From Streptomyces sp. NRRL S-37 (GTDB taxonomy: Bacteria > Actinomycetota > Actinomycetes > Streptomycetales > Streptomycetaceae): 64,000 nucleotides of DNA. Where the stretch lies: positions 1-64,000 of the forward strand of contig NZ_JOIZ01000001.1 of assembly GCF_000721605.1 (NCBI RefSeq). The letters run 5' to 3'. The position numbers and the translations under genes were made by a program. Under the pieces are notes generated by a model. It did no database searches. It was not told the DNA's origin and saw nothing but the letters and a program-made list of their open reading frames with translations. Positions 17,261 through 27,028 of this stretch are shown here, piece after piece (position 1 is the first letter of the stretch; every line of letters begins with the position of its first letter).

Positions 17261-18283
17261 TCACCGCCCCACCTCCGTCACCCGTACCGTCCCGCCGGTG
17301 CGCGCGACCAGGTACGCCTCGCCCCTCACCGCCCTGCCGTCCAGCGGGACGCGGTGGCGGCCGGGTTCGAGCACGCCGTCGAAGAGGTCCCGGGTGTGGG
17401 TGCGGGAGAGGCGGTCGATCCGGTACGCGGTGAGCTTGACCCGGCAGGACGAGGTGACCTCCAGCTCCGCCGTGTCGCCGGTGGCGGTGAGTTCCGTCAG
17501 GCGGCGCCGGTCCCGCGGGCCGCGTTCCAGGGCCTGTTCGGTCTGGGCGACGAGGAGCGGGACGACGGGGGCGAAGCCGTCGACACAGGGCACGTCGACG
17601 TCGGCGTCGGCGAAGGCGCGACGGACGGCGTCACGTTCGCCGTCGCTCACCGACCGGCCGAAGACCACGGCGTCGTAGCCGCGCAGTTCGTCGGCGGGGA
17701 CGCCGTCGGCGTCGGGGGCGATGTCGGCGCCGACGCCGATGGTGCGCAGGGCCGCGGCGAGCCGGGCGAGCAGGGCGACCCGGGCGCCGATCAGCAGGAC
17801 CCGGCGGCGGGCGCCGGGGACGGCGCCGTCGAGGAGGGAGGCGAGGGCCTTACGGTATGCGGTGCCCTGGAAGCGGAACGGGCCCAGGCCGTGGTAGCCG
17901 TTGAGCTCCAGGTCGGCGTGCTCGTCGGTCTGCCAGGCGAAGTCGCGCCAGATGACGTCCTCGCCGTCCCGTTCGATGACCGCGGTCACCGCGCCGCAGG
18001 CGAGGTCCTCGCACTCGGGGCAGCCGTAGACGATGTACCGGCCGGCGGGCAGCGGGGCCTCGGTCTCCAGCAGCAGGCTCCGGACCTGGGCGGCGAAGAG
18101 GGAGGGCGGGACGTCGGAGGCGAGCGGCGAGACGGCGTCCAGGTCGGAGAGGCGGAAGAGCAGCGGACATCCGTCGACGACGAAGTCGACGAAGTCCCGG
18201 TGGACTTGGTGGTCACCGTCGGCGAGGAGTCCACCGGCTCTCGTCGCCGGTGCCAGGCCGAAGGTCGCGTACTCGGCAGACAT
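17261..18283 (-). CDS. Conserved protein of unknown function with a CPxC cluster
   Basis: 340 residues, not assigned to a characterised family. The N-terminal half (1-165) is acidic and aromatic and contains YGCPECEDLACGAV near residue 100, three close cysteines that could bind metal or be redox active. The C-terminal half (170-290) has a Rossmann-like start (RRVLLIGARVALLARLAAAL) and an alternating strand/helix pattern, then a short beta tail. I recall relatives being labelled oxidoreductase in Streptomyces, but no catalytic signature supports that here. It ends 48 bp from the ABC-F start and may be transcribed with it. Confidence 0.7.
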   Translation of the reverse strand: MSAEYATFGLAPATRAGGLLADGDHQVHRDFVDFVVDGCPLLFRLSDLDAVSPLASDVPPSLFAAQVRSLLLETEAPLPAGRYIVYGCPECEDLACGAVTAVIERDGEDVIWRDFAWQTDEHADLELNGYHGLGPFRFQGTAYRKALASLLDGAVPGARRRVLLIGARVALLARLAAALRTIGVGADIAPDADGVPADELRGYDAVVFGRSVSDGERDAVRRAFADADVDVPCVDGFAPVVPLLVAQTEQALERGPRDRRRLTELTATGDTAELEVTSSCRVKLTAYRIDRLSRTHTRDLFDGVLEPGRHRVPLDGRAVRGEAYLVARTGGTVRVTEVGR

Positions 18284-18531
18284 GCGGTGAGTATTCCCAT
18301 CCGGGGGTGACCTGAGCGCGGCATGAACTGTTCCGCTTCGTGCCGCCCGCTCGGCCGGGGCGGGGTGAGGGGGCCGCCGGCGTCGGCACGGTGCCACCCG
18401 CCGGACCCGGCCGGGCGGTGACCGGCCCACCGGCGTTCGCGGGGTGCCGTCGCGCCCGCCCCGGCCGAGCGAACGGCACGGGCGGGCGCGGATCGGCATG
18501 GGGTCGGTCGCGTGAGGGCCGGAAGACCGGG

Positions 18532-20262
18532 TCAGTGCTTGCCGATGGGGTCGCCCTCCACGTCCGGGCCGCGGCCCGGGCCCACACGGAGCTCGAATTC
18601 GCCGTCGTACTTCCTGTGGCCCTCGATGACCGCGAGCTCCACCGCCTCGGAGCCCATCTCGCCCCGCACGATGAGCGGGTCGCGGCGCAGGTCGCGCATG
18701 AGTGCCACGCACATGAAGATCATCACGATGACGAACGGGGCCGCCGCGAGGATCGTGAGGTTCTGCAGGCCGGTCAGCGCGTCGCCCTGGCCGCTGCCGA
18801 CCAGCAGCATGATCGCCGCCACCGCGCCGGTGACCACGCCCCAGAAGACCACCGCCCAGCGGCTGGGTTCGAGCGCGCCCTTCTGCGAGAGGGTGCCCAT
18901 CACGATGGAGGCCGCGTCGGCTCCCGAGACGAAGAAGATGCCGACGAGGATCATCACCAGCAGGCTGGTGACGGTGGCGATGGGGTACTCCTGGAGCACG
19001 GCGAAGAGCCGGCCCTCGGGGGTGGTCTCGTCGCCGAGGCGGTTCTGTTCCTGGAGCCTCATCGCCGAGCCGCCGAAGATCGCGAACCAGATCAGGCTGA
19101 CCGTGCTGGGCACCAGGATGACTCCGCCGATGAACTGGCGGATGGTCCGGCCCCGGCTGATGCGGGCGATGAACATGCCCACGAAGGGCGTCCAGGAGAT
19201 CCACCAGGCCCAGTAGAAGACGGTCCAGCTGCCCAGCCAGTCGGCGACGCCCTCGCCCCCGCTGATCTCGGTGCGGCCGGCCAGCTCGGGCAGGTCGCCG
19301 AGGTAGGCGAAGACCGAGGTCGGCAGCAGGTCCAGGACGAGGATGGTCGGGCCCGCGGCGAACACGAACACGGCGAGGATCAGCGCCAGCACCATGTTGG
19401 TGTTGGACAGCCACTGGATGCCCTTCTCCACACCGGAGACCGCGGAGGCCACGAACGCCACGGTCAGCACCGCGATGATGCCGACCAGCAGTCCGGTGCT
19501 GACTTTGTCCATCCAGTCGAGCTTCTCCACACCGGAGCCGATCTGCAGCGCGCCGAGGCCCAGCGAGGCCGCGGAGCCGAAGACCGTCGCGATGATGGCG
19601 AGCACGTCGATGACCCGGCCGCCGACGCCGTTCGCGTGCCTCTCCCCGATGAGCGGGGTGAACACGGCGCTGATGGTCTGCCGGCGGCGCCTGCGGAAGG
19701 TGCTGTAGGCGATGGCGAGGCCGACCACCGCGTAGATCGCCCACGGGTGGAGCGTCCAGTGGAAGAGGGTGGTCGCCATGGCCGTCTCCATGCGATCGCC
19801 CGAGTCGGCCGGGCTGGTGCCCGGCGGGGGTGTCGTGTAGTGCGCCAGCGGTTCGCTCACGCCCCAGAACATCAGGCCGATGCCCATGCCGGCGCTGAAC
19901 ATCATGGCGATCCACGACACCGTGCGGAACTCCGGTTCCTCGCCCTCGGCGCCGAGGTGGATCCGGCCGTAGCGGCTGGCCGCCAGCCAGAGGGCGAAGA
20001 CGACGAAGCCGGAGGCGGCCAGCATGAACGCCCAGCCGCCGTTGTGCATCAGCCCGCCGAGCAGGGTGGTGGAGGCGTCCTCGAGCGAGTCCGTCCCGAT
20101 GGCGCCCCACAGCACGAACGCGAGGGTGAGGACGGCCGTGACGCCGAACACCACCCGGTCGGTCCGCGGACGCTCCCGGCCCGGCAGGCCCGCTTCCGAA
20201 CCCGGCAGCGGGCCCGCCGTGTCGTCCTTGTCGCTGTGCTGGTTCTGCGTCACAGGCGGCAC
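18532..20262 (-). CDS. BCCT-family betaine/carnitine/choline transporter
   Basis: 576 residues with about 12 membrane helices. The BCCT tryptophan-rich substrate segment is present (FYWAWWISWTPFVGMFIARI), along with the glycine-rich FSAGMGIGLMFWGVSEPL in TM3, both typical of Na+-coupled glycine betaine uptake (BetP/OpuD). Both tails are soluble and charged; the C-terminal tail could sense osmotic conditions as in BetP. It probably imports betaine or choline for osmoprotection. Gene-poor stretches flank it on both sides (248 and 387 bp). Confidence 0.9.
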   Translation of the reverse strand: MPPVTQNQHSDKDDTAGPLPGSEAGLPGRERPRTDRVVFGVTAVLTLAFVLWGAIGTDSLEDASTTLLGGLMHNGGWAFMLAASGFVVFALWLAASRYGRIHLGAEGEEPEFRTVSWIAMMFSAGMGIGLMFWGVSEPLAHYTTPPPGTSPADSGDRMETAMATTLFHWTLHPWAIYAVVGLAIAYSTFRRRRRQTISAVFTPLIGERHANGVGGRVIDVLAIIATVFGSAASLGLGALQIGSGVEKLDWMDKVSTGLLVGIIAVLTVAFVASAVSGVEKGIQWLSNTNMVLALILAVFVFAAGPTILVLDLLPTSVFAYLGDLPELAGRTEISGGEGVADWLGSWTVFYWAWWISWTPFVGMFIARISRGRTIRQFIGGVILVPSTVSLIWFAIFGGSAMRLQEQNRLGDETTPEGRLFAVLQEYPIATVTSLLVMILVGIFFVSGADAASIVMGTLSQKGALEPSRWAVVFWGVVTGAVAAIMLLVGSGQGDALTGLQNLTILAAAPFVIVMIFMCVALMRDLRRDPLIVRGEMGSEAVELAVIEGHRKYDGEFELRVGPGRGPDVEGDPIGKH

Positions 20263-20649
20263 CTTTCCTCAGAGCCGTTGGGCGGAGAACGCTCCTCCCG
20301 CTACGCCCCTACCACCTTTGGCGCAAAACTCACCTCCTCAGCGCGATGTGCCTGCCTCCCCGGGGACGCGGTGAGCGGTGACGTCCGGTCGGTCCACGCC
20401 GTCCAGGACGCTGTCCGGGGCCGTGGTGGGCGAGCCCGCCGTGGCGCGGGCGAAGGCGTCCGTCCCGCCGACGAACGGCACCCGCGCGGAGGTACGGGCC
20501 GGGTCGAGGGTGAGCGTCGGGGTGTCGGGACGGTGCAGGGGTGGACTCGGGTGCGGGAGAGGGCGGTTGGCGCCGCGTGGGGCTCCAGGTGGCTGGAACC
20601 ACACCCGGTGGGCGCGCCGGTTCCCGCGCGGGAGCGGTGACGGGCCGGC
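20263..20649. other. 387-bp stretch without an assignable gene
   Basis: Lies between the starts/ends of the BCCT and macro-domain genes, both on the minus strand. The first 80 bp upstream of the BCCT start are AT-richer and probably hold its promoter. The rest has an 88-codon minus-strand open frame (20338-20604) whose second half has Streptomyces-like third-position GC, but its product is not recognised and no ribosome-binding site stands out. Confidence 0.5.
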
Positions 20650-21129
20650 TCAGTCGCCGTGGTCGTACACCGTCACCGGTATCCCGCGCCGTACCAGCCG
20701 CTCGGTGATCAGGGGTTCGATACGGGACCACGTGCCGCCGGCCAGGCCGCAGCCGATGCGGGGCATGTGCACGGAGGCGTCCAGCTCCGTCGCCCTGTCG
20801 GCGAGGCGGGCGAGGGCGGTGTCGATCGCCTCGTAGCGGACGGGGACGCCTTTACTGCCGGTCCGTGTACCGCGCTGGCCGATCATGTTGGCCACCCAGA
20901 CGTACCGCTCGACCTGGACCAGCTGGACCGCGCCCAGAGCGAAGTCGTTCGCGGCGCGGTCGCGGTGCCAGGCGCGGTAGGCGGCCTCCGGTTCGGGCCA
21001 GCGGCGCGACACGGCCAGGACGAAGCCCTTCCCCCACCCGCCGATGTCGTTGCAGACATGGGCGATGACCTTGACGCCCTTCACCGACGGAACGGTGGCG
21101 TCACCCCGGACGTACGTGATCTCCGACAT
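20650..21129 (-). CDS. Macro-domain (ADP-ribose-binding) protein
   Basis: 159-residue single macro domain. The ADP-ribose site is visible as IAHVCNDIGGWGKGF (residues 22-36), with the family Asn and glycine loop, and as MPRIGCGLAGGTW near residue 125, which binds the phosphates. Such proteins remove ADP-ribose from proteins or nucleic acids, or process ADP-ribose-1-phosphate. DarG antitoxins share this domain, but no DarT-like ADP-ribosyltransferase is next to it, so a toxin-antitoxin role is not supported. It lies 42 bp from the amino-acid permease stop on the same strand. Confidence 0.85.
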   Translation of the reverse strand: MSEITYVRGDATVPSVKGVKVIAHVCNDIGGWGKGFVLAVSRRWPEPEAAYRAWHRDRAANDFALGAVQLVQVERYVWVANMIGQRGTRTGSKGVPVRYEAIDTALARLADRATELDASVHMPRIGCGLAGGTWSRIEPLITERLVRRGIPVTVYDHGD

Positions 21130-21171
21130 GACGCCACCGTAGGCGTTGCCACTGACAGTGGCTCCGACGTG

Positions 21172-22638
21172 CTACTTCGCCGGTCGCGAGAGCTCCTGGC
21201 CGGTGTTCCGCGCCACCCGGCGGCGGACGCCGTACCAGCCGCCGACCAGCATCGCGGCGATCACCGGGACGAGCAGCAGGGTCTTGCGGCCGACCTCCGG
21301 GTCGTTCCACATCAGGCCGAGGACGGAGACCAGGAAGGCGATGGTGGCGATCTCGGTGACCGGGCTGCCGGGGAGCCGGAAGGACGGGCGGGTGAGAAGC
21401 CCGGCGCGGGCGCGGCGGACGAAGACCAGGTGGCAGATCATGATGATCACCCAGGTGCTGATGATGCCGAGGGAGGCGACGTTCAGCACGATCTCGAAGG
21501 CCTGGGCCGGCACGAGGAAGTTCAGGCCGACGCCGAGGACGCACACGCCGCAGGTCAGCAGGATGCCTCCGTAGGGCACCTGGCTGCGGTTCATGCGGGC
21601 GGTGAACTTCGGGGCGGAGCCCGCCATGGCCATGGAGCGCAGGATGCGGCCGGTGGAGTACAGGCCGGAGTTCAGGGACGACATCGCGGCCGTGAGGACG
21701 ACGAGGTTCATCACGTCGCCGGCGGCAGGGACGCCGATCTTCGACAGGACCGTGACGAAGGGGCTCTCGCCGGCCGAGTACATCGAGCCGGGGAGCAGGA
21801 GGGCGAGCAGGACGACGGAGCCGACGTAGAAGAGGCCGACGCGCCACATGATGGAGTTCACCGCGCGGGGGACGACCTTCTCCGGTTCGGCGGTCTCGCC
21901 CGCGGCGACGCCGACCAGTTCCAGCGCCGCGTAGGCGAAGATCACGCCCTGCATGACGAGGACGACGGGCAGCACGCCGTGCGGAAGGATGCCGCCGTTG
22001 TCGGTGATCATGCTCAGGCCGGGGGTGCCACCGCCCACCTCGTGCCGGGTGGCGAGCAGGAAGACGCCGATGAGCATGAAGGCGACGAGGGTGGCGACCT
22101 TGACGATCGCGAACCAGAACTCCATCTCGCCGAAGATCTTCACCGAGATCAGGTTCACCGCGAGGACCACGGCGAGGGCGATCAGCGCGAGCACCCACTG
22201 CGGGATGTCGGTGAACGCGCTCCAGTAGTGCGTGTAGAGGGCGATCGCGGTGATGTCGGCGATGCCGGTGGTCGACCAGTTCAGGAAGTACATCCAGCCG
22301 GCGACGTACGCGCCCTTCTCGCCGAGGAACTCGCGCGCGTACGACACGAAGGACCCGGACGACGGCCGGTACAGGACCAGCTCGCCCAGGGCACGGACGA
22401 CGAAGAAGGCGAAGACGCCGCAGACCAGGTAGGCGATCGCGAGCGCCGGGCCCGCGTCGTGCAGGCGTCCTCCGGCGCCCAGGAAGAGTCCGGTGCCGAT
22501 CGCGCCGCCGATGGCGATCATGTTGACGTGGCGGGCCTTGAGGTCCTTGCTGTAACCGGCGTCGCCCGCGTCCGCGGGCGTCGGGGCCGCGGCGGTGCGC
22601 TCTGCGGCCGTTGCCGTGGTGACGGCGTCCTTGCTCAC
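21172..22638 (-). CDS. Amino-acid permease (AnsP-like, APC superfamily)
   Basis: 488 residues with 12 predicted membrane helices. The APC substrate/Na-site signature [19 protein letters not shown] is in TM1, and [20 protein letters not shown] in TM2-3 closely resembles L-asparagine permeases. A 40-residue Ala/Thr-rich cytoplasmic head precedes TM1. It imports an amino acid with protons; asparagine is the best guess. A MerR-type regulator is transcribed divergently 220 bp away and may control it. Confidence 0.85.
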   Translation of the reverse strand: MSKDAVTTATAAERTAAAPTPADAGDAGYSKDLKARHVNMIAIGGAIGTGLFLGAGGRLHDAGPALAIAYLVCGVFAFFVVRALGELVLYRPSSGSFVSYAREFLGEKGAYVAGWMYFLNWSTTGIADITAIALYTHYWSAFTDIPQWVLALIALAVVLAVNLISVKIFGEMEFWFAIVKVATLVAFMLIGVFLLATRHEVGGGTPGLSMITDNGGILPHGVLPVVLVMQGVIFAYAALELVGVAAGETAEPEKVVPRAVNSIMWRVGLFYVGSVVLLALLLPGSMYSAGESPFVTVLSKIGVPAAGDVMNLVVLTAAMSSLNSGLYSTGRILRSMAMAGSAPKFTARMNRSQVPYGGILLTCGVCVLGVGLNFLVPAQAFEIVLNVASLGIISTWVIIMICHLVFVRRARAGLLTRPSFRLPGSPVTEIATIAFLVSVLGLMWNDPEVGRKTLLLVPVIAAMLVGGWYGVRRRVARNTGQELSRPAK

Positions 22639-22858
22639 GAAGTGGTTCCACTCTCTGGTGCGCTCGGGCGGGTCGCGCCCGGGTGTCCGGATTGCCTCGG
22701 CCGGCGCGCTCGGATCAAGGCACAGACCGATGGGGCACCTTTCCCGAAGTGCGGTGTCTCACGCGATGGCGCACGTCACACCGCGGGACATCTCACACGC
22801 CCGCGCGGGGTGCCGGCCGAGGTGTCACAGCGGTGGTGGGACAGCGATACTGCTGCGC

Positions 22859-23554
22859 ATGACGACCGAGACCGAGCAGCCGCTCACGATCGACGAACTG
22901 GCGGCGCGGGCCGGTGTCACCGTGCGCACGGTCCGCTTCTACGGCACCAAGGGGCTGCTGCCGCCGCCGGTGATCGGTCCCCGGCGGGTCGGTCACTACG
23001 GACGGGAGCACCTGGCCCGGCTGGAGCTCATCGAGGAGTTGCAGCACCTGGGCATGACGCTGGCGGCGATCGAGCGGTACCTGGGGCAGCTGCCGCCGGA
23101 TCTGAACGCCCGGGACCTGGCGGTCCAGCGGGCGGTGGTGGCCTCCTGGGCGCCCGAGGCGATGGAGACGGTGCCGCGCGAGGAGCTGGAGCGCCGGGCG
23201 GGGCGGGCGCTGGACGAGGAGGATCTCCGGCGGCTGGCGGCGATGGGCGTCGTCGAGCGGGACGGCGAGGTGCTGCGGGTCGACCCCGGACTGCTGCGGC
23301 TCGGGGTGGAGCTGCTGGACGTGCCGTTGTCCCATGAGACGGTCCTCGCCGCGCGCACCGCGCTCACCGAGCACTCCCGCGCGGCCGCCCGGGAGCTGTC
23401 GCGGCTGCTGCGCGACGCGGTCGCGGAGCGGGACGCGCGGGACGTACGGTCCCTGTCCGCCCGGATGCGTCCGCTGGTGGTGCAGGCGCTGCTGACCACG
23501 TTCCAGCGGTCGCTGCGGGAGGAGCTGCGGGAGTGGCTCGACGAGGAGGGGTGA
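22859..23554 (+). CDS. MerR-family transcriptional regulator
   Basis: 231 residues from ATG 22859; the longer open frame upstream has no family similarity. The N-terminal winged helix-turn-helix (residues 8-75) reads TIDELAARAGVTVRTVRFY and GLLPPP, followed by the dimerisation helix LEELQHLGMTLAAIERYL-like region. The C-terminal 140 residues are a helical effector domain lacking a cysteine pair, so a metal sensor is unlikely. It is divergent from the amino-acid permease, its probable target. Confidence 0.87.
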   Translation: MTTETEQPLTIDELAARAGVTVRTVRFYGTKGLLPPPVIGPRRVGHYGREHLARLELIEELQHLGMTLAAIERYLGQLPPDLNARDLAVQRAVVASWAPEAMETVPREELERRAGRALDEEDLRRLAAMGVVERDGEVLRVDPGLLRLGVELLDVPLSHETVLAARTALTEHSRAAARELSRLLRDAVAERDARDVRSLSARMRPLVVQALLTTFQRSLREELREWLDEEG

Positions 23555-23574
23555 CGGGACGGGCCCGTCACCCC
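23548..23574. terminator. Bidirectional terminator between merR and the fadB-type gene
   Basis: A perfect 11-bp stem, GGGGTGACGGG with CCCGTCACCCC, and a 5-nt loop, overlapping the merR stop codon and standing 11 bp from the convergent gene's end. Confidence 0.75.
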
Positions 23575-23584
23575 TCGCGGCGGG

Positions 23585-25762
23585 TCAGCGGGCGTCCGTG
23601 AAGACCTCCCCCCGTTCCGCCTTCGCCACCAGCAGCGCCGGCGGGGTGAAGCGCTCGCCGTAGCGTTCGGCGAGCTCGCGCGCGCGGGCCGTGAATCCGG
23701 GCAGGCCGCCCTCGTAACCGTTGATGTACTGGAGGACGCCGCCGGTCCAGCCGGGGAAGCCGATGCCGAGGATCGAGCCGATGTTGGCGTCGGCGACGGA
23801 GGTGAGCACGCCCTCCTCGAGGAGCCGGACGGTGTCCAGCGCCTCGGCGAACAGCATGCGTTCCTGCATGTCGCGGAACGGGATCCGATGTCCGGCCTTC
23901 GTGAAGTGCTCGCGCAGTCCGGGCCACAGGCTGCCGCGCCTGCCGTCCTCGCCGTACTCGTAGAAGCCGGCGCCGCCGCTGCGGCCGGGGCGCTCGAACT
24001 CGTCGACCATGCGGTCGATGACGGCCTCGGCGGGGTGCGCGGTCCAGGTGCCGCCGGCCTCCTCGACGGCCCGCTTCGTCTCTTTCCGGATCTTGCGCGG
24101 GAGGGTGAGGGTCAGCTCGTCCACCAGGGAGAGCACCTTGGCCGGGTAGCCCGCCTGGGCGGCGGCCTGTTCGACCGACGCGGGCTCGATGCCCTCGCCG
24201 ACCATGGCGACGCCCTCGTTGATGAAGTGGCCGATGACCCGGGAGGTGAAGAAGCCGCGCGAGTCGTTGACGACGATCGGGGTCTTGTTGATCCGGCGGA
24301 CCAGGTCGAAGGCGCGGGCCAGCGCCTCGTCGCCGGTGCGCTCACCCTTGATGATCTCGACCAGCGGCATCTTGTCGACGGGTGAGAAGAAGTGCAGTCC
24401 GATGAAGTCGGCCTGGCGCTCGACGCCCTCGGCGAGGGCGGTGATGGGCAGGGTGGAGGTGTTGGAGCACAGCAGCGCGTCGGGGGCGACGACGTCCTGG
24501 ATCTCCTGGAACACCTTGTGCTTGAGGGCGGTGTCCTCGAAGACGGCCTCGATGACCGCGTCGCAGCCGGCGAGGTCGGCGGCCTCGGCGGTGGGCGTGA
24601 TCCGCGCGAGCAGCGCGTCGGCCTTCTCCCGGCTGGTACGGCCCTTGGCGACGGCCTTGGCGCACAGCTTCTCGGAGTAGCCCTTGCCCTTGACGGCGGC
24701 TTCCAGGGAGACGTCCTTCAGGACGACCTCGATGCCCGCGCGGGCGCACGAGTAGGCGATGCCCGCGCCCATCATCCCGGCGCCGAGGACGGCCACCTTG
24801 GTCACCTTGCGCGGTTCGACGCCCTTCGGCCGGCTGGCGCCGGAGTTGACGGCCTGGAGGTCGAAGAAGAACGCCTGGATCATGTTCTTCGAGGTCTGTC
24901 CGGCGGCCAGCTCGACGAAGTAGCGGGCCTCGATGACCTGGGCGGTCTCGAAGTCGACCTGGGAGCCCTCGACGGCGGCGGCCATGATGTTGCGCGGGGC
25001 CGGGTAGGGGGCGCCGCCCGTCTGCTTGCGCAGGTTGGCCGGGAAGGCGGGCAGGTTGGCGGCGAACTTCGGGTGGGCGGGGGTGCCGCCGGGGATGCGG
25101 TAACCCGGCTTGTCCCAGGGCTGGGCGGACTCGGGGTGGGCGTCGATGTAGGCGCGGGCCTTGGCGAGCATGTCCTCGCGCGTGTCGGCGATCTCGTCGA
25201 CCAGGCCGTTCTCCAGGGCGCGGCGCGGGCTGTACTGGGTGCCCTGGAGGAGCACCTTCAGCAGCGCGTCGGTGATACCGAGCATGCGCACGGTGCGGAC
25301 GACACCGCCGCCGCCGGGGAGCAGGCCGAGGGTGACCTCGGGGCAGCCGATCTTGGAGCCGGGGGCGTCGAGGGCGATCCGGTGGTGGCAGGCGAGGGCG
25401 AGTTCGTAGCCGCCGCCGAGGGCGGCGCCGTTGATCGCCGCGACGACGGGCTTGCCGAGGGTCTCGATGCGGCGCAGGTGCCGCTTGAGGGCCATGCCAC
25501 CGTCGAAGAGGTCCTGGGCCGTCTCGGGGGTGACCCGGATCAGGTCGCGCAGGTCGCCGCCGGCGAAGAAGGTCTTCTTGGCGGAGGTGACGATGACGCC
25601 GCGGATGGTGTCGCGTTCCGCCTCCAGGCGGTCGGTGATCACGGCGAGGGAGTCGCGGAACGCCTGGTTCATGGTGTTCGCGGACTGGTTCGGGTCGTCG
25701 ATGACGAGGGTGACGACGCCGGTGCGGTCCTGTTCCCAGCGGATGGTGGTGCTCTCGGTCAT
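23585..25762 (-). CDS. Fatty-acid oxidation complex alpha-type protein: enoyl-CoA hydratase / 3-hydroxyacyl-CoA dehydrogenase
   Basis: 725-residue bifunctional beta-oxidation enzyme. Residues 1 to about 200 are a crotonase domain, with oxyanion segments in FAGGDLRDL and INGAALGGGYELALACHHR. Near residue 325 the NAD-binding VAVLGAGMMGAGIAYSCARAG-like motif starts the 3-hydroxyacyl-CoA dehydrogenase, with the catalytic GLHFFSPVDKMPLVEII, and a duplicated C-terminal dehydrogenase domain follows. It hydrates trans-2-enoyl-CoA and oxidises the 3-hydroxy product. It is last in an operon with a thiolase 40 bp upstream and a CoA-transferase before that. Confidence 0.93.
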   Translation of the reverse strand: MTESTTIRWEQDRTGVVTLVIDDPNQSANTMNQAFRDSLAVITDRLEAERDTIRGVIVTSAKKTFFAGGDLRDLIRVTPETAQDLFDGGMALKRHLRRIETLGKPVVAAINGAALGGGYELALACHHRIALDAPGSKIGCPEVTLGLLPGGGGVVRTVRMLGITDALLKVLLQGTQYSPRRALENGLVDEIADTREDMLAKARAYIDAHPESAQPWDKPGYRIPGGTPAHPKFAANLPAFPANLRKQTGGAPYPAPRNIMAAAVEGSQVDFETAQVIEARYFVELAAGQTSKNMIQAFFFDLQAVNSGASRPKGVEPRKVTKVAVLGAGMMGAGIAYSCARAGIEVVLKDVSLEAAVKGKGYSEKLCAKAVAKGRTSREKADALLARITPTAEAADLAGCDAVIEAVFEDTALKHKVFQEIQDVVAPDALLCSNTSTLPITALAEGVERQADFIGLHFFSPVDKMPLVEIIKGERTGDEALARAFDLVRRINKTPIVVNDSRGFFTSRVIGHFINEGVAMVGEGIEPASVEQAAAQAGYPAKVLSLVDELTLTLPRKIRKETKRAVEEAGGTWTAHPAEAVIDRMVDEFERPGRSGGAGFYEYGEDGRRGSLWPGLREHFTKAGHRIPFRDMQERMLFAEALDTVRLLEEGVLTSVADANIGSILGIGFPGWTGGVLQYINGYEGGLPGFTARARELAERYGERFTPPALLVAKAERGEVFTDAR

Positions 25763-25802
25763 GAGGGGGTCTCCGTGAGTGAGGTGGCGGGTCGCTGGGG
25801 TG

Positions 25803-27017
25803 TCAGAGGCGTTCGACGACGGTGGCGATGCCCATGCCGCCGCCCACGCACAGGGTGGCGAGGCCGTAGCGCTTGTCCTGGCGTTCGAGCTCGTCGACGA
25901 GGGTGCCGAGGATCATCGCGCCGGTGGCGCCGAGGGGGTGGCCCAGGGCGATGGCGCCGCCGTTGACGTTGACCTTGTCCAGCGACAGGCCCATGTCACG
26001 TACGAAGCGCAGGACGACCGCCGCGAACGCCTCGTTGATCTCGACGAGGTCGATGTCGTCGATGGTCAGGCCGGCCTTGGCGAGGGCCTTGCGGGTGGCG
26101 GGGGCGGGGCCGGTGAGCATGATGGTGGGCTCGGAGCCGGAGACGGCGGCGGAGACGATCCGGGCGCGCGGGGTGAGTCCGTGGCGGTCGCCGACCGCCT
26201 TGGAGCCGATGGCGACGAGGGCTGCGCCGTCCACGATGCCGGAGGAGTTGCCCGCGTGGTGGACGTGGTCGATCTTCTCGACCCAGTGGTACTTCTGCAG
26301 CGCGACGGCGTCGAAACCTCCCAGCTCGCCGATGTCCGCGAAGGACGGCTTCAGCTTGGCCAGCGAGTCGGCGGTGGTGCCGGGGCGCAGGTGCTCGTCG
26401 TGGTCGAGGACGGTGAGGCCGCTGCGGTCCCTCACCGGGACGACGGACCGCTCGAAGCGGTTCTCCTTCCAGGCGGTGGCCGCGCGTTCCTGCGAGAGGG
26501 CGGCGTACTCGTCGACGTCGCGCCGGGAGAAGCCCTCGATGGTGGCGATGAGGTCGGCGCCGATGCCCTGGGGGACGAAGCCGGTGGCGAGGTTGGTCAT
26601 CGGGTCGTTGAACCAGGCGCCGCCGTCGGAGGCCATGGGGACGCGGGACATGGACTCGACGCCGCCCGCGAGGACGAGGTCCTCCCAGCCGGAGCGGACC
26701 TTGGCGGCGGCCAGGTTGACCGCCTCCAGACCCGAGGCGCAGAAGCGGTTCTCCTGGACGCCCGCGACCGTGTCCGGCAGTCCGGCCGCGATCGCGGCGA
26801 TGCGGGCGATGTCGGAACCCTGGTCGCCGACCGGGCCGACCACGCCGAGCACGATGTCGTCCACGGCGGCCGGGTCCAGGTCCGGGAAGCGGTCACGGAG
26901 CTCGTGGATGAGGCCCACGACCAGGTCGACGGGCTTGGTCCCGTGCAGGGCGCCGTTCGCCTTGCCGCGTCCGCGCGGGGTGCGGATCGCGTCGTACACG
27001 TACGCTTCGGTGCTCAC
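25803..27017 (-). CDS. Acetyl-CoA C-acyltransferase (thiolase)
   Basis: 404 residues, thiolase fold. The acylated nucleophile is Cys93 in [13 protein letters not shown]; the C-terminal signatures [18 protein letters not shown] and [12 protein letters not shown] carry the catalytic His and second Cys. It cleaves 3-ketoacyl-CoA to acetyl-CoA in beta-oxidation, working with the FadB-type protein encoded 40 bp downstream. The CoA-transferase gene ends 11 bp upstream, so the three form one transcript. Confidence 0.93.
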   Translation of the reverse strand: MSTEAYVYDAIRTPRGRGKANGALHGTKPVDLVVGLIHELRDRFPDLDPAAVDDIVLGVVGPVGDQGSDIARIAAIAAGLPDTVAGVQENRFCASGLEAVNLAAAKVRSGWEDLVLAGGVESMSRVPMASDGGAWFNDPMTNLATGFVPQGIGADLIATIEGFSRRDVDEYAALSQERAATAWKENRFERSVVPVRDRSGLTVLDHDEHLRPGTTADSLAKLKPSFADIGELGGFDAVALQKYHWVEKIDHVHHAGNSSGIVDGAALVAIGSKAVGDRHGLTPRARIVSAAVSGSEPTIMLTGPAPATRKALAKAGLTIDDIDLVEINEAFAAVVLRFVRDMGLSLDKVNVNGGAIALGHPLGATGAMILGTLVDELERQDKRYGLATLCVGGGMGIATVVERL

Positions 27018-27028
27018 GAGGAGGCCTT

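Noticed and set aside
15698..18310. 870-codon plus-strand open frame
   Set aside because: Antisense to an ABC-F protein and its neighbour; no recognisable domain, composition of a shadow frame.
20650..21129. DarTG toxin-antitoxin pair
   Set aside because: Only the macro domain is present; no ADP-ribosyltransferase partner lies on either side.
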